Source: Scybalosoma faecavium (lineage in GTDB: Bacteria; Bacillota; Clostridia; Christensenellales; Christensenellaceae). Taken from it: a stretch of 64,000 nucleotides of DNA. Positions within the stretch are counted from its first letter, which is position 1. Every line of letters begins with the position of its first letter. Below the pieces are notes generated by a model, which saw only the letters and a list, made by a program, of their open reading frames with translations, was not told the DNA's origin and did not search any database. Position numbers and translations under genes: made by a program. The stretch lies in the NCBI GenBank assembly GCA_018716135.1, contig DVKG01000003.1:62001-126000 (forward strand), in the 5' to 3' direction. Shown piece by piece: positions 7,608-15,705 of the stretch.

Positions 7608-9071
7608 TCAATGATGCTCCCTCTGCGAAAGACTTGCTTTCGCCGCACGTATGAACTCCTCCAGCACAGCTATTCTCGCGCTGTACTTGTCTTTTCCTTC
7701 TATTATAGTCCAAGGCGCGTATTCCGTGTTTGTATACCGCATCATATCGTCTATTGCCGTTTCGTATGCGCTCCATTTATCTCTGTTGCGCCAATCCTCG
7801 TCCGTCAGTTTCCACTGTTTGCTCGGCGTCGCCGCGCGTTCGTTGAATCTTTCGAGCTGAACCTCAGGGCTTATGTTGATAAAGAATTTCAGGACTATCG
7901 CTCCCCAGCGCACGAGGTCAAACTCGAACTCGTTTATCTCACCGTAAGCTCTTTTCCAATCGCGAGGGCTGCAAAATCCCTCTATCCTCTCTACCATAAC
8001 TCTGCCGTACCAAGAGCGGTCAAATATGGTTATATGCCCCTTCTCCGGCAGCGCCCGGGCAAATCTCCAAAGGTAATGATGAGCTTTCTCTTCCGGAGTA
8101 GGCGACGCGATAGGGCACACCTCATACGCACGCGGGTCCAGCGCGCTTGTCAATCTCTTTATCGCGCCCCCTTTTCCCGCTGCATCCCATCCTTCAAAAG
8201 CTATCACCGCCGGGATTCTCGCCTTGAACAGCTTCAATTGAAGCTCTCCTATCTCTTTTTTAAGCTTTTTCAGTCTTTTATCATAGTCCTCTCGGCTCAT
8301 CGGAACCACTTCGGGATGATACGATATAGGCTGAACGGGCATCAGCACTGCGTCCGCAGTATATATTTCTCCGTCGTTCGGGAACGCAGGGCGCGCCAGC
8401 GCTTTCTTCAACTCTTCGCTTAGAATCCCGCATATCTCCAACGCGGCATTCCTTTTGTATTTAGCGTCTATAACATGCCAGCGAGAGAAGTCGTAGTTTG
8501 TGCTGCTGAGTATGTCGTCGTAATGAAACTTTAATTCATCATAGTTTTTATTCTGAGCTTCGTCTCTCGGCGTGACTCTCCATGCCGTTTCGCTGTCCGA
8601 CTTGAGTTCGTCAAAACGCCTGCGCTGTTCCTCTTTCGATATGTTGAGAAAAAATTTTACTACCAACACGCCGGAATTTGTCAGCTGACGCTCAAACGCG
8701 CGTATGCCCTTCCTTCCGGCCTCCGAATCTGCGTTTCCATCCAGAAGAAGTCTATACCACGAGCGCTCCAATATAGAAATAATTCCTTCTTTCGGAGCGA
8801 CGCTGGCGAAATAAGATATACTGCTCGTCAGCTCGTTCTTCTCCGGCGGATCAATATCGTAAAACTTAAAACCGCGCGGGTCGAAGCATCCTATCAGCTT
8901 GTTCAGCAGGGTGCCCTTGCCCGACGAACCCCATCCTTCGAAAAGCACTATGACAGGAAGCTTTGCCGCTTTCACATTCTGCTGTAAAACGCCGAGATGC
9001 TCTTGCAGCGGCTTCATTCGCTCTTTGTATTCAGCTTTAGATATTTTCTCTGTAGCCTTAATCTCCAGCAT
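7608..9071 (-). CDS. pap: Two-domain PPK2 polyphosphate:AMP phosphotransferase
   Basis: Cytoplasmic enzyme of 487 residues made of two fused PPK2 domains, the architecture of polyphosphate:AMP phosphotransferases that make ADP from AMP and polyphosphate. Each domain has a Walker A loop: FEGWGSSGKGT (about 44-54) and FEGWDAAGKGG (about 292-302). The C-terminal domain has the full lid/Walker B motif TIFDRSWYGRVMVER. The N-terminal copy reads SILERSWYRLLLDGN, with Glu for Asp and no GR-x-ER, so it is probably degenerate and the C-terminal half catalytic. GAGGAGG lies 5 bases before the ATG. It heads the sigma/membrane-protein set, an unusual context for a polyphosphate enzyme. Confidence 0.9.
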   Translation of the reverse strand: MLEIKATEKISKAEYKERMKPLQEHLGVLQQNVKAAKLPVIVLFEGWGSSGKGTLLNKLIGCFDPRGFKFYDIDPPEKNELTSSISYFASVAPKEGIISILERSWYRLLLDGNADSEAGRKGIRAFERQLTNSGVLVVKFFLNISKEEQRRRFDELKSDSETAWRVTPRDEAQNKNYDELKFHYDDILSSTNYDFSRWHVIDAKYKRNAALEICGILSEELKKALARPAFPNDGEIYTADAVLMPVQPISYHPEVVPMSREDYDKRLKKLKKEIGELQLKLFKARIPAVIAFEGWDAAGKGGAIKRLTSALDPRAYEVCPIASPTPEEKAHHYLWRFARALPEKGHITIFDRSWYGRVMVERIEGFCSPRDWKRAYGEINEFEFDLVRWGAIVLKFFINISPEVQLERFNERAATPSKQWKLTDEDWRNRDKWSAYETAIDDMMRYTNTEYAPWTIIEGKDKYSARIAVLEEFIRAAKASLSQREHH

Positions 9072-9162
9072 CCTAGCCTCCTCAACGAATTTCTCCGTAC
9101 ATGTTTATTATAACACAAACACTTAGACAATTCGATACTTTTTTGTTAAAAATATGTACAAT

Positions 9163-9256
9163 TTCAATAAGGGGCGCCGCCCCGTCATTCAACAATTAGA
9201 GCGAGAGGCGAAGCCTCTCAGGGCTTCAGCGTCGGATTGCATCTGTTCACGGTTAT
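9163..9256 (+). repeat. Dispersed repeat copy A (internally deleted)
   Basis: Begins TTCAATAAGGGGC and ends ATCTGTTCACGGTTAT like the other copies. It keeps hairpin 1 (GGGGC-gcc-GCCCC) and a perfect hairpin 2 (GAGAGGC-gaa-GCCTCTC). It then jumps from the loop of hairpin 3 (CGGATTGC) to the 3' end, losing half of hairpin 3 and all of hairpin 4. It fills most of the 312-base gap between the phosphotransferase gene and the acetyltransferase gene; nothing else is evident there. Confidence 0.88.
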
Positions 9257-9383
9257 ATTCGTTGCACTTTCGAAATATGAGTGATATAATTAAACATAAA
9301 CAGTTGCTAAACTAATAAATAATTCTATCTTAATTATAAATATCGGCGATTTTTTCATTTTTTCATAATAGGGGGAAGAAGTA

Positions 9384-9911
9384 GTGATTTACACAGAACG
9401 GCTGCATCTGCGCCGCGTTCTCAAGTCCGACGCGGATGCTCTGTATCAAGCTTGTAAAAGTCCGAACGTCGGACCAAACGCAGGGTGGAAACCGCATACG
9501 AGTCCGGACGAGACGCGCAGCATAATGCACGACGTCTTTCTCATTCGTACAGGCGTTTTCGCTATAGTAGAAAAGCATTCTCAGCAGCTAATGGGGACTA
9601 TAGGTCTGATAAACGACCCATGCCGCAATCATTTTTTTGTGCGAATGCTGGGATATTCTCTGGGAGAGGAATACTGGGGGAAGGGCTATGCCACCGAGGC
9701 CGCCCGTGCCGTGATAAACTACGGCTTCGACGTTCTCGGTCTCGGGATGATATCCGCTTATTGCTACGACTTCAACGAGCGCTCCGGGCGTGTGCTTCAA
9801 AAGTGCGGCATGAAATATGAAGGTACTCTGCGCAGAGGAGAACGGCGATACGACGGCAGACTTATTGATTTACAGTGTTACTCCATTCTCAAAGAAGAAA
9901 GAAATAATTAA
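9384..9911 (+). CDS. GNAT-family N-acetyltransferase (RimJ/RimL-like)
   Basis: 175 residues, starting at GTG with GGGGGA upstream. It begins with the typical MIYTERLHLRRVLKSDADAL and contains the acetyl-CoA-binding segment LGYSLGEEYWGKGYATEAAR (Q/R-x-x-G-x-G/A loop as GKGYA), then VINYGFDVLGLGMISAYCYDFNERSGRVLQKCGM, the conserved C-terminal part of RimJ/RimL-type enzymes. Members acetylate protein N termini, amino sugars or antibiotics; the substrate cannot be told here. It is monocistronic, placed between a repeat copy and a bidirectional terminator. Confidence 0.88.
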   Translation: MIYTERLHLRRVLKSDADALYQACKSPNVGPNAGWKPHTSPDETRSIMHDVFLIRTGVFAIVEKHSQQLMGTIGLINDPCRNHFFVRMLGYSLGEEYWGKGYATEAARAVINYGFDVLGLGMISAYCYDFNERSGRVLQKCGMKYEGTLRRGERRYDGRLIDLQCYSILKEERNN

Positions 9912-9916
9912 AATTA

Positions 9917-9947
9917 TCCCTCAGTAAAAAAACTGAGGGAATTTTTT
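9917..9947. terminator. Bidirectional terminator between acetyltransferase and hydrolase genes
   Basis: Perfect 9-bp stem TCCCTCAGT / ACTGAGGGA around an A-rich loop, followed by ATTTTTTATTTT on the plus strand. It overlaps the stop of the convergent gene by two bases. Confidence 0.85.
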
Positions 9948-10497
9948 ATTTTACCAGGTTTGATATAAATTTAAAGTGCTCATTTTTAGATGTTCGCGTC
10001 AGCTCGAAAAGTATCGCTTCTGACGTAGTCAGCAGGCAGCCTTCTTCTTCTGCGCGCCTGAGCGCCGTCTTTTTATCTGACGGTTTCCTTGACGATATGC
10101 AGTCCGTGACCAGAGCCACCTCATAGCCCGCCGCTCTCAGATCTATGCACGTCTGCAATACGCAGACATGAGCCTCAACTCCGCATATTATAGCCTGATT
10201 TCTGCCCAGATCGTTCATAGACCGCACCGCTCCGTTTATCCTTCCGTCGTCCATGCAGCTGAAAGACGCTTTGTCAAAGCAGGGCGCGCCGTCCAGCAAT
10301 TCTTTGAGCGGAGAAACCGTCCATCCAAGTCCCTTTGTGTACTGCTGAGTAAGTATCGCAGGTATTGTCAGCTCGTTCAGCCCCTGCGCCAGCATCGCCG
10401 AGCGTTCTAAGACCGATTTTCGCTTGCTCATCGCCGGCATAAGCTTCTCCTGAAAATCTATAAACATCGCAAAACTCTTCTCTGCCAATATTCTCAT
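9946..10497 (-). CDS. Isochorismatase-like cysteine hydrolase
   Basis: 183 residues, cytoplasmic. The catalytic triad of the family is visible: Asp in AMFIDFQEKLM, Lys in CFDKASFSC, and the nucleophilic Cys in GVEAHVCVLQTCIDL. A conserved cis-peptide (GVEAH) precedes it. Overall it resembles the YcaC/nicotinamidase-like subgroup, but the metal-site His residues of nicotinamidases are not evident, so the substrate is unknown. GGAGG lies 11 bases before the ATG. It stands alone, convergent with the acetyltransferase gene. Confidence 0.85.
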   Translation of the reverse strand: MRILAEKSFAMFIDFQEKLMPAMSKRKSVLERSAMLAQGLNELTIPAILTQQYTKGLGWTVSPLKELLDGAPCFDKASFSCMDDGRINGAVRSMNDLGRNQAIICGVEAHVCVLQTCIDLRAAGYEVALVTDCISSRKPSDKKTALRRAEEEGCLLTTSEAILFELTRTSKNEHFKFISNLVK

Positions 10498-10734
10498 CGT
10501 TAAGTATACCTCCGCTTTTTTATAACAATTTATTTTTATTGTACACCGCAGCCCGCAAGCGCGTCAACGCCCGACCTGCTCAAGCATATTTTACCCTTAT
10601 ACGGAGCTTTCAAAAAACTTTTTTTATTTTTTTATATTATATGCAATAAATAGGAATTCCACTGCATTTACTTGTTGAAAGAATCAAACAGGCTAAGACC
10701 TCAAAAAGAAGGTGACAAAAAAAGGAGGATTACT

Positions 10735-11694
10735 ATGAAAAAGAAATTGATGAGCATGACATTGGCAGCAGGTATGATCGCAGCGTTAATCGCTCCCTCA
10801 GCCGCATTCGCCGCTCAATCCGTTGGGCGTGTGTACGACCTTGAGGCAGAGCGCGAAGGCGCTTACGTCGAACTGGAGTGGGACGAAGTATACGGCTCCG
10901 ACGGCTACCAGATCTTGCGCTCCGATTCTAAAAACGGAACTTACACGAGTATCAAGTTCCTCAAAGGCGAAGATAACGACGAATACCTCGACAAAACCAC
11001 ATCTAAAAACAAGACGTACTACTACAAAGTCCGCGCATACGAAAACACCAAAAGCGGAAAAACTTATGGAGCGTACAGCAGCGTAGTTTCCGTAAAAGCG
11101 GTCAACTCCTCATCTGTAGGTCAAGTCAAAGATCTGGAAGGAGAGCGCAAAGGATCATATGTCGAGCTTGAATGGGACGATGTTAAAGGCGCCGGCGGTT
11201 ATCAAATCTACCGCTCCACGAGCAAAAACGGTTCCTACTCGCTCATAAAGACCATCAAAGGCCGGAGCTGCGACGAATACCTCGATAAATCCGCTTCTAA
11301 GAACAAGACTTACTATTACAAGGTCCGCGCATACAAAACTGTCAGCGGCAGCAAAAAGTACGGTTCCTTTAGCAATATCGTCACTGTAAAACCCGTCGGG
11401 ACTCTTGGCAAGGTCAACGACCTTGAAGCCGAACGCGAAGGCAGAAAGCACATTGAACTCGAGTGGGACGATGTCAACGGAGCCGGCGGTTATCAAATCT
11501 ACCGCTCCACGAGCAAAAACGGTTCCTACTCGCTCATAAAGACAATCAAAGGTCAGAGCTGCGACGAATACCACGACAAAAGCAGCAGCCTCGTAAGCGG
11601 CAAGAGATACTACTACAAGGTTCGCGCATACAAAACTGTAGGCAATTCCAAAACTTACGGAGCATTCAGCAGCATTGTAAGCGCAAAAGCATAA
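10735..11694 (+). CDS. Secreted protein of three fibronectin-III-like repeats
   Basis: 319 residues from the ATG at 10735 (GGAGG 6 bases upstream; an earlier ATG in frame lacks a ribosome site). The signal peptide is MKKKLMSMTLAAGMIAALIA...AAFA. Three repeats of ~95 residues follow, each with VxDLExEREG, VELEWDxVxGxxGYQI, RSxSKNGxYxxIKxxKG, DEY and YYYKVRAY. These are FnIII-like domains with no catalytic part, anchor or sorting signal, so the protein is probably a secreted or loosely wall-bound binding protein. Repeats 2 and 3 are much closer to each other than to repeat 1, including a 62-base identical DNA run, so the third arose recently. It ends at a strong terminator. Confidence 0.85.
   Translation: MKKKLMSMTLAAGMIAALIAPSAAFAAQSVGRVYDLEAEREGAYVELEWDEVYGSDGYQILRSDSKNGTYTSIKFLKGEDNDEYLDKTTSKNKTYYYKVRAYENTKSGKTYGAYSSVVSVKAVNSSSVGQVKDLEGERKGSYVELEWDDVKGAGGYQIYRSTSKNGSYSLIKTIKGRSCDEYLDKSASKNKTYYYKVRAYKTVSGSKKYGSFSNIVTVKPVGTLGKVNDLEAEREGRKHIELEWDDVNGAGGYQIYRSTSKNGSYSLIKTIKGQSCDEYHDKSSSLVSGKRYYYKVRAYKTVGNSKTYGAFSSIVSAKA
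11191..11543 (+). repeat. Recent internal duplication within the FnIII gene
   Basis: Bases 11191-11252 and 11482-11543 are identical over 62 bases, offset by 291 bases (one 97-residue FnIII unit). The flanking unit sequence is also highly similar. The silent positions match as well, so this is recent duplication or gene conversion rather than protein-level conservation. Confidence 0.9.
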
Positions 11695-11713
11695 ATCTTT
11701 TTCCCCATATTGC

Positions 11714-11744
11714 AGACGCAGCTTTACGCTGCGTCTCTTCTTTT
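11714..11744 (+). terminator. Terminator of the FnIII-repeat gene
   Basis: Perfect 9-bp stem AGACGCAGC / GCTGCGTCT with loop TTTAC, followed by CTTCTTTT. Confidence 0.85.
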
Positions 11745-11792
11745 AATATATTTGCTTCTAACTAATATATTTGCTGTTAACTCCGCCGTCTT

Positions 11793-13910
11793 TTAAATCC
11801 CTAACAAACGCACCGCCGATGCAAACACAAAGCATACCGCTATGCCTATTAACGTCGGGAGGGCAAACGCCACCCCCGTCCATTTCCAGCTCTTAGTCTC
11901 TTTTCTAATCGTCAGCAGAGTCGTAGCGCACGGCCAATGCAGCAGCGAAAACAGCATGGTGCTCACTGCTGTGACCCATGTCCAGCCGTTCTGCACAAAC
12001 AGCGCCTTTAGCTCGATTAAGCTCCCCATGTCCATTATGCTCCCCTGTGCAGTATACGCCATGATTATTATAGGCACTACTATTTCGTTTGCCGGCATTC
12101 CGAGTATAAAAGCAATGAGTATTACTCCATCCAGCCCCAGAAGTCTCGCAAACGGATCGAGAAATCCCGCACATAAATTGAGAAGGCTGACATCTCCGAC
12201 CGTCACGTTCGCCGCCAGCCATATTATCAGCCCGGCCGGAGCCGCTGTAATCACCGCTCTGCCCAATACAAATACTGTCCTATCCAGTACAGAACGAATT
12301 ATAACCTTTCCGACTTGAGGTCTGCGATACGGCGGCAGCTCTAACGTATAAGAGCTGGGTTCTCCTTTGAGCAGAGTCATAGACAGCAGCTTAGTCACTG
12401 CGAAAGTAACCGCTATGCCAAACACAATCACCAGCGTAAGCATTAGAGCGGATAAAACGGACGACAGCGCTCCCGCAGCTCCCGCGAAAAACATGGTCAG
12501 CAGTGCAATAAGCGCAGGAAATCTTCCGTTGCACGGCACGAAGCTGTTAGTCAGCACAGCCAGCATCCTCTCCCGAGGAGAATCAATTATCCTGCATCCT
12601 GTAACTCCGCACGCATTGCATCCGAAGCCCATGCACATAGTCAACGCCTGCTTTCCGCACGCGCAGCATTTTTGGAACGGCTTGTCGAGATTGTAGGCCA
12701 CTCTCGGCAGATATCCCGCATCCTCCAAAAGTGTAAACAGCGGAAAAAATATAGCCATAGGCGGCAGCATCACCGACACCACCCACGCCAGCACTCTGTA
12801 CACTCCCATAACTAATGCGCCTCTCAGCCATTCCGGCGCTCCAATATTTATAAACAACGCGTTGAGCATATCCTGACCCTTAAACAGCAGAGATGACAGC
12901 AGCTCTGAAGGATAATTCGCACCGGTGATAGTCAACCAGAAAACAAGCGCAAGCATAGCCAGCATAAGAGGATAGCCCGCCGCCCTGCCGGTAACGATTC
13001 TATCAATTTCTCTATCCCTGTTTGTTTTTTTGTTTTTTGTCTGCTTAATTGCTCCTCTGCATATCTTCTCCGCGTCCCTTACTATAGCCGAAACTATCGC
13101 ATCCTTCAGCTTATCCTCTGTTATGCCGTTTTTCTCCAAAACTCTGCGTCCGCGCCGTACTGCTTCGTTTACATCTTCATCTTTGAGGAAGCTCTCCCCC
13201 AAGCGCTTATCTATTTCTCTTTTCAAAGAGGAATCCATATCCAGCAGTCTCAAGGCGAGCCATCTGGAATTTATCTCTCCGTTCAGCTTTCCAGTTATTT
13301 GATTCTGCACTTCCAAAATCGCTTCTTCCACATAATCCGGATACTTTACGGTATATTTAACGGAAGATTTTTGGCGTAAATCTACCGTTTCATCTATTGC
13401 ATCCAGCAGCTTTGCCAAGCTTTTTTTATCTCTCGCTACAACTCCTACCACAGGCGTCCCCAGCCTGTTTGAAATAAGCTCTAAATCTATTTCAATACCT
13501 TTACGCTTAGCCTCATCCATTAAATTTACGCATACTATCAAATTCGGAGTTATTTCAAGCAGCTGCAGCACCAAATTCATATTGCGCACTAAGCATGTGG
13601 CGTCGCATACCGCCACCACTGCATCCGCGCCGCCAAAGCACACAAAATCCCGCGCAACTTCCTCCTCGGCGGAATGAGCCATAAGGGAATACGTCCCGGG
13701 TATATCTACCATGAGATAGGAATGAGTTTTGCTGCACGCCCTGCCCTGTGCGTTAGATACAGTTTTTCCCGGCCAGTTTCCCGTATGCTGCTTCATACCT
13801 GTCAGAGCGTTGAATATCGTACTCTTTCCAACATTCGGATTTCCGGCGAGCGCTATGATTTTTTCCTCATAATTTTCATTCTGCTCCAGACTTCTTTTTT
13901 TTACTCCCAT
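11793..13910 (-). CDS. feoB: Ferrous iron transport protein B
   Basis: Inner-membrane Fe(II) importer of 705 residues. The N-terminal G domain has GNPNVGKST (G1), VDIPGTYSL (G3) and CVNLMDEAKRKG (G4). A helical linker follows (about 165-270), then the membrane part with paired gate domains containing CCACGKQALTMCMGFGCNACG and the repeat VSVMLPPMAIFFPLFTLLEDAGYLPR. GGGGG precedes the ATG by 8 bases, inside the end of feoA. The gene starts one base after the feoA stop. Length is near the usual 650-770. Full-length and intact. Confidence 0.96.
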   Translation of the reverse strand: MGVKKRSLEQNENYEEKIIALAGNPNVGKSTIFNALTGMKQHTGNWPGKTVSNAQGRACSKTHSYLMVDIPGTYSLMAHSAEEEVARDFVCFGGADAVVAVCDATCLVRNMNLVLQLLEITPNLIVCVNLMDEAKRKGIEIDLELISNRLGTPVVGVVARDKKSLAKLLDAIDETVDLRQKSSVKYTVKYPDYVEEAILEVQNQITGKLNGEINSRWLALRLLDMDSSLKREIDKRLGESFLKDEDVNEAVRRGRRVLEKNGITEDKLKDAIVSAIVRDAEKICRGAIKQTKNKKTNRDREIDRIVTGRAAGYPLMLAMLALVFWLTITGANYPSELLSSLLFKGQDMLNALFINIGAPEWLRGALVMGVYRVLAWVVSVMLPPMAIFFPLFTLLEDAGYLPRVAYNLDKPFQKCCACGKQALTMCMGFGCNACGVTGCRIIDSPRERMLAVLTNSFVPCNGRFPALIALLTMFFAGAAGALSSVLSALMLTLVIVFGIAVTFAVTKLLSMTLLKGEPSSYTLELPPYRRPQVGKVIIRSVLDRTVFVLGRAVITAAPAGLIIWLAANVTVGDVSLLNLCAGFLDPFARLLGLDGVILIAFILGMPANEIVVPIIIMAYTAQGSIMDMGSLIELKALFVQNGWTWVTAVSTMLFSLLHWPCATTLLTIRKETKSWKWTGVAFALPTLIGIAVCFVFASAVRLLGI

Positions 13911-13911
13911 A

Positions 13912-14151
13912 TCATCTGCCCCCGACGCCTCTCCGATGTATCAACACGCCTTTGCAATCCTTTGACCTTATCGCTATCACCGCGCCGCATATCAGATACG
14001 CAGACGGGTCTCCCCCCGGGCTGCGCCCTATGCAGTCCACCCTCGCGCCTTCCACAAGCCCTATATCAAGCAGCCTGCGCCGCATACCTCCTTCTGTAAT
14101 AATTTCTTTCACTACAGCGCCTTCCCCGGGGTTCAGCATATCCAGCGTCAT
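13912..14151 (-). CDS. feoA: Ferrous iron transport protein A
   Basis: 79-residue SH3-like cytoplasmic protein needed with FeoB (MTLDMLNPGEGAVVKEI...RRRLLDIGLVEGARVDCIGRSPGGDPSAYLICGAVIAIRSKD). The start is set at the ATG at 14151, eight bases after GGAGG. Two in-frame ATGs upstream (14166, 14157) lie at or before that ribosome site. It is followed one base later by feoB. A 16-bp palindrome just upstream is a likely iron-dependent operator. Confidence 0.93.
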   Translation of the reverse strand: MTLDMLNPGEGAVVKEIITEGGMRRRLLDIGLVEGARVDCIGRSPGGDPSAYLICGAVIAIRSKDCKGVLIHRRGVGGR

Positions 14152-14178
14152 TGCCATTTCCTCCATGCTGCTTTTTTA

Positions 14179-14194
14179 TATAGGCATGCCTATA
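14179..14194. promoter_or_regulatory. Palindromic operator candidate upstream of feoAB
   Basis: TATAGGCATGCCTATA is a perfect 16-bp palindrome 27 bases before the feoA start. Its TAGG...CCTA half-sites resemble those of DtxR/IdeR/MntR-family iron or manganese repressors rather than the Fur box. Iron-regulated repression is inferred from position and shape. Confidence 0.6.
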
Positions 14195-14240
14195 CAAAGC
14201 TATAGTATGCTCTTGGAAAAAATGCGTTACATTACTAATT

Positions 14241-14274
14241 AAAAAAGACCTTCTCTTCCGAGAAAGTCTTTTTT
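14241..14274 (-). terminator. Terminator downstream of the small helical-protein gene
   Basis: An A-rich arm AAAAAAGAC-c-TTCTC and its partner GAGAA-a-GTCTTTTTT form a ~14-bp stem with one mismatch and loop TTCC. On the minus strand it is followed by a U-tract and lies six bases after the stop at 14280. Confidence 0.75.
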
Positions 14275-14279
14275 CTTGT

Positions 14280-14717
14280 CTAATTCAAATATTTCCTATA
14301 TACGCTGCGCTGCCCTACCTGCAGCTCCAGCAGCCTATCCGCCAGCTCATGAGCCGCCCTTTCCGCATGAGGATACTTTTTTGCACTCTCGTGCATTCCT
14401 TTGTCAGCCATATCCATGCCCTTCAGCAGCATATCCGACATCCCCTTGGGCGAATTATCCACCAGCGCCGCCATCCCTACCATGCTCCATGTGCGCATCC
14501 TCGTCAGAGCGGGAAGCTCCTGCGGCGTTCCGCCCAGTCTCTGAATGTTCTCATTTGCCTCGCTGGCAATGTATTTATAATCATTTTGCGTACGCATCAG
14601 CTCATGCCTAAACTGTCTGTCTTTTGTCCTGCGCATTATCTCGTCTATGGAATCTATGCCCATTTGCGCGCCTTTAAAAATCTCCTCGTATAAAGCCAAA
14701 CTTTGTTTTGCGTCCAT
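14280..14717 (-). CDS. Helical protein of unknown function (four-helix-bundle type)
   Basis: 145 residues, predicted all-helical, with no signal peptide or membrane segment. It shows a pattern of four amphipathic helices (KQSLALYEEIFKGAQMGIDS, QFRHELMRTQNDYKYIASEA, a Met-rich third helix RMRTWSMVGMAALVDNSPKG, and HAERAAHELADRLLELQVGQ) reminiscent of ferritin-like bundle families, but no di-iron ExxH pair is visible. GGGAGG stands 6 bases before the ATG. It is the last gene after tgt-yajC-yajC-TIGR04086. Function is unknown; a cell-envelope or stress role would be guesswork. Confidence 0.75.
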   Translation of the reverse strand: MDAKQSLALYEEIFKGAQMGIDSIDEIMRRTKDRQFRHELMRTQNDYKYIASEANENIQRLGGTPQELPALTRMRTWSMVGMAALVDNSPKGMSDMLLKGMDMADKGMHESAKKYPHAERAAHELADRLLELQVGQRSVYRKYLN

Positions 14718-14784
14718 CTCAGACCTCCCTGCTCATATTTCTGCATATATTATGAACAGAAAGCTCCGCGTTTACTCATGTCCC

Positions 14785-15216
14785 TCAGCTTTTTCTGCGT
14801 TGTTTTTTCGCATCTCCGCTGTCAAAAATCTTTCCTATCACAGATGCAGTCAGCGCTCCGACGACCACTCCCATGCCCATATCGGCTAACAGCATTTTAA
14901 TATCCCCAAGCCCGCCGTCTATGAGAGAAAAAGTAAAATAGCCTAACAGAACGTATATCGCGCCGGCAAACGCACCCATTATTCCCTTACGCTCTCCCGA
15001 TCTGCGGCCTATCATTACGGCTGCCGCAAAAATAGATACGAGCTTAATTATTTGATTCACCGCGCCTATCATGCCGTCGCCGGCATTCGTCTGGCTTATT
15101 ATCATTGCAAAAATCAGCACGGCAGCCACAGTTATGAGCAGTGCAAATACAGAACACTTTATCATACCGCCTACGCTCATGGGCTTCCTGCCTCTTGGTT
15201 TTTTTCTGTTAACCAC
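14785..15216 (-). CDS. TIGR04086-type four-helix membrane protein
   Basis: 143 residues, starting at GTG with AAAGGAG 9 bases upstream. A basic N terminus (NRKKPRGRKP) is followed by four hydrophobic helices (ALLITVAAVLIFAMII, IKLVSIFAAAVMIG, AFAGAIYVLLGYFTFSL, MGMGVVVGALTASVIG) and a charged tail. The GRRSGERKGIMGAFAGAIYV segment matches the TIGR04086/YrzE-like family of unknown function, found in clostridia directly after yajC, which is its place here. A role connected with protein translocation or the envelope is inferred only from that conserved neighbourhood. Confidence 0.82.
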   Translation of the reverse strand: MVNRKKPRGRKPMSVGGMIKCSVFALLITVAAVLIFAMIISQTNAGDGMIGAVNQIIKLVSIFAAAVMIGRRSGERKGIMGAFAGAIYVLLGYFTFSLIDGGLGDIKMLLADMGMGVVVGALTASVIGKIFDSGDAKKQRRKS

Positions 15217-15281
15217 TTCACGCAGCTCCTTTGTCTTTTAAGTCATGCTATTATTATGCCTCTGCGCGGCTATTTATTCCA

Positions 15282-15310
15282 AAACAAAAAAAAGCAGGGC
15301 CTCACCTGCT
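15282..15310 (-). terminator. Terminator after the yajC pair
   Basis: On the minus strand the stem AGCAGG / CCTGCT with a 6-base loop (15293-15310) is followed by TTTTTTTGTTTT. It lies 12 bases past the stop of the downstream yajC and separates it from the TIGR04086 gene. Confidence 0.75.
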
Positions 15311-15321
15311 CTCTTTATAAG

Positions 15322-15648
15322 TCATCTTTTCTTTTTTTCGAGAATACCCGTATCCATATCGCCTTCTACCTCGGCGCTCTCTACCGTAGCTATAGCGCCT
15401 TTGGCAAACTGCATTTTAGTTTGAGATGATTCTATAACGACTTTATCGCCCTCTACGAGAACAACTTTGCCGTATATACCGCCGATAGTCTTTATCTTAT
15501 CGCCTTTCTTTATTCCATCCAGCATCTGGCGCATCTGCTTGTCGCGCTTTTTCTGAGGAACAATTATCATTACTACAAATATAACGAGTATTGCGATAGG
15601 AAATATCCACTGTGTTATCTGACTCCAGTCAAAATTAGCTGTAGGCAT
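15322..15648 (-). CDS. yajC: Preprotein translocase subunit YajC (paralogue 1)
   Basis: 108 residues. One N-terminal membrane helix (ITQWIFPIAILVIFVVMIIV) is followed by the YajC signature PQKKRDKQMRQMLDGIKKGDKIKTIGGIYGKV and a short beta-rich cytoplasmic domain. It is an accessory subunit of the Sec translocon (with SecDF). It is the second of two adjacent yajC genes; the proteins agree closely through the helix and the GD-x-IKTIGGIYGKVV core but differ in their tails (this one basic, EKKKR). AAGGA lies about 8 bases before the ATG. Confidence 0.92.
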   Translation of the reverse strand: MPTANFDWSQITQWIFPIAILVIFVVMIIVPQKKRDKQMRQMLDGIKKGDKIKTIGGIYGKVVLVEGDKVVIESSQTKMQFAKGAIATVESAEVEGDMDTGILEKKKR

Positions 15649-15705
15649 TTAAACTGTCCTTCCGTTTTATATCGTTCAAGCGCATGGGAACACCCGCTTG
15701 CTTTT

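Noticed and set aside
7604..7648. Upstream start of the sigma factor gene (15 extra codons)
   Set aside because: It lies within the end of the phosphotransferase gene; the ATG at 7603 directly after that stop is the coupled start.
9163..9256. Repeat considered as a classical MITE with terminal inverted repeats
   Set aside because: The two ends (TTCAATAAGG and CGGTTAT) are not inverted repeats of each other and no target duplication is evident.
10498..10734. Leader of the FnIII gene considered as a riboswitch
   Set aside because: I found no known aptamer core; the stretch is A/T-rich without a strong fold.
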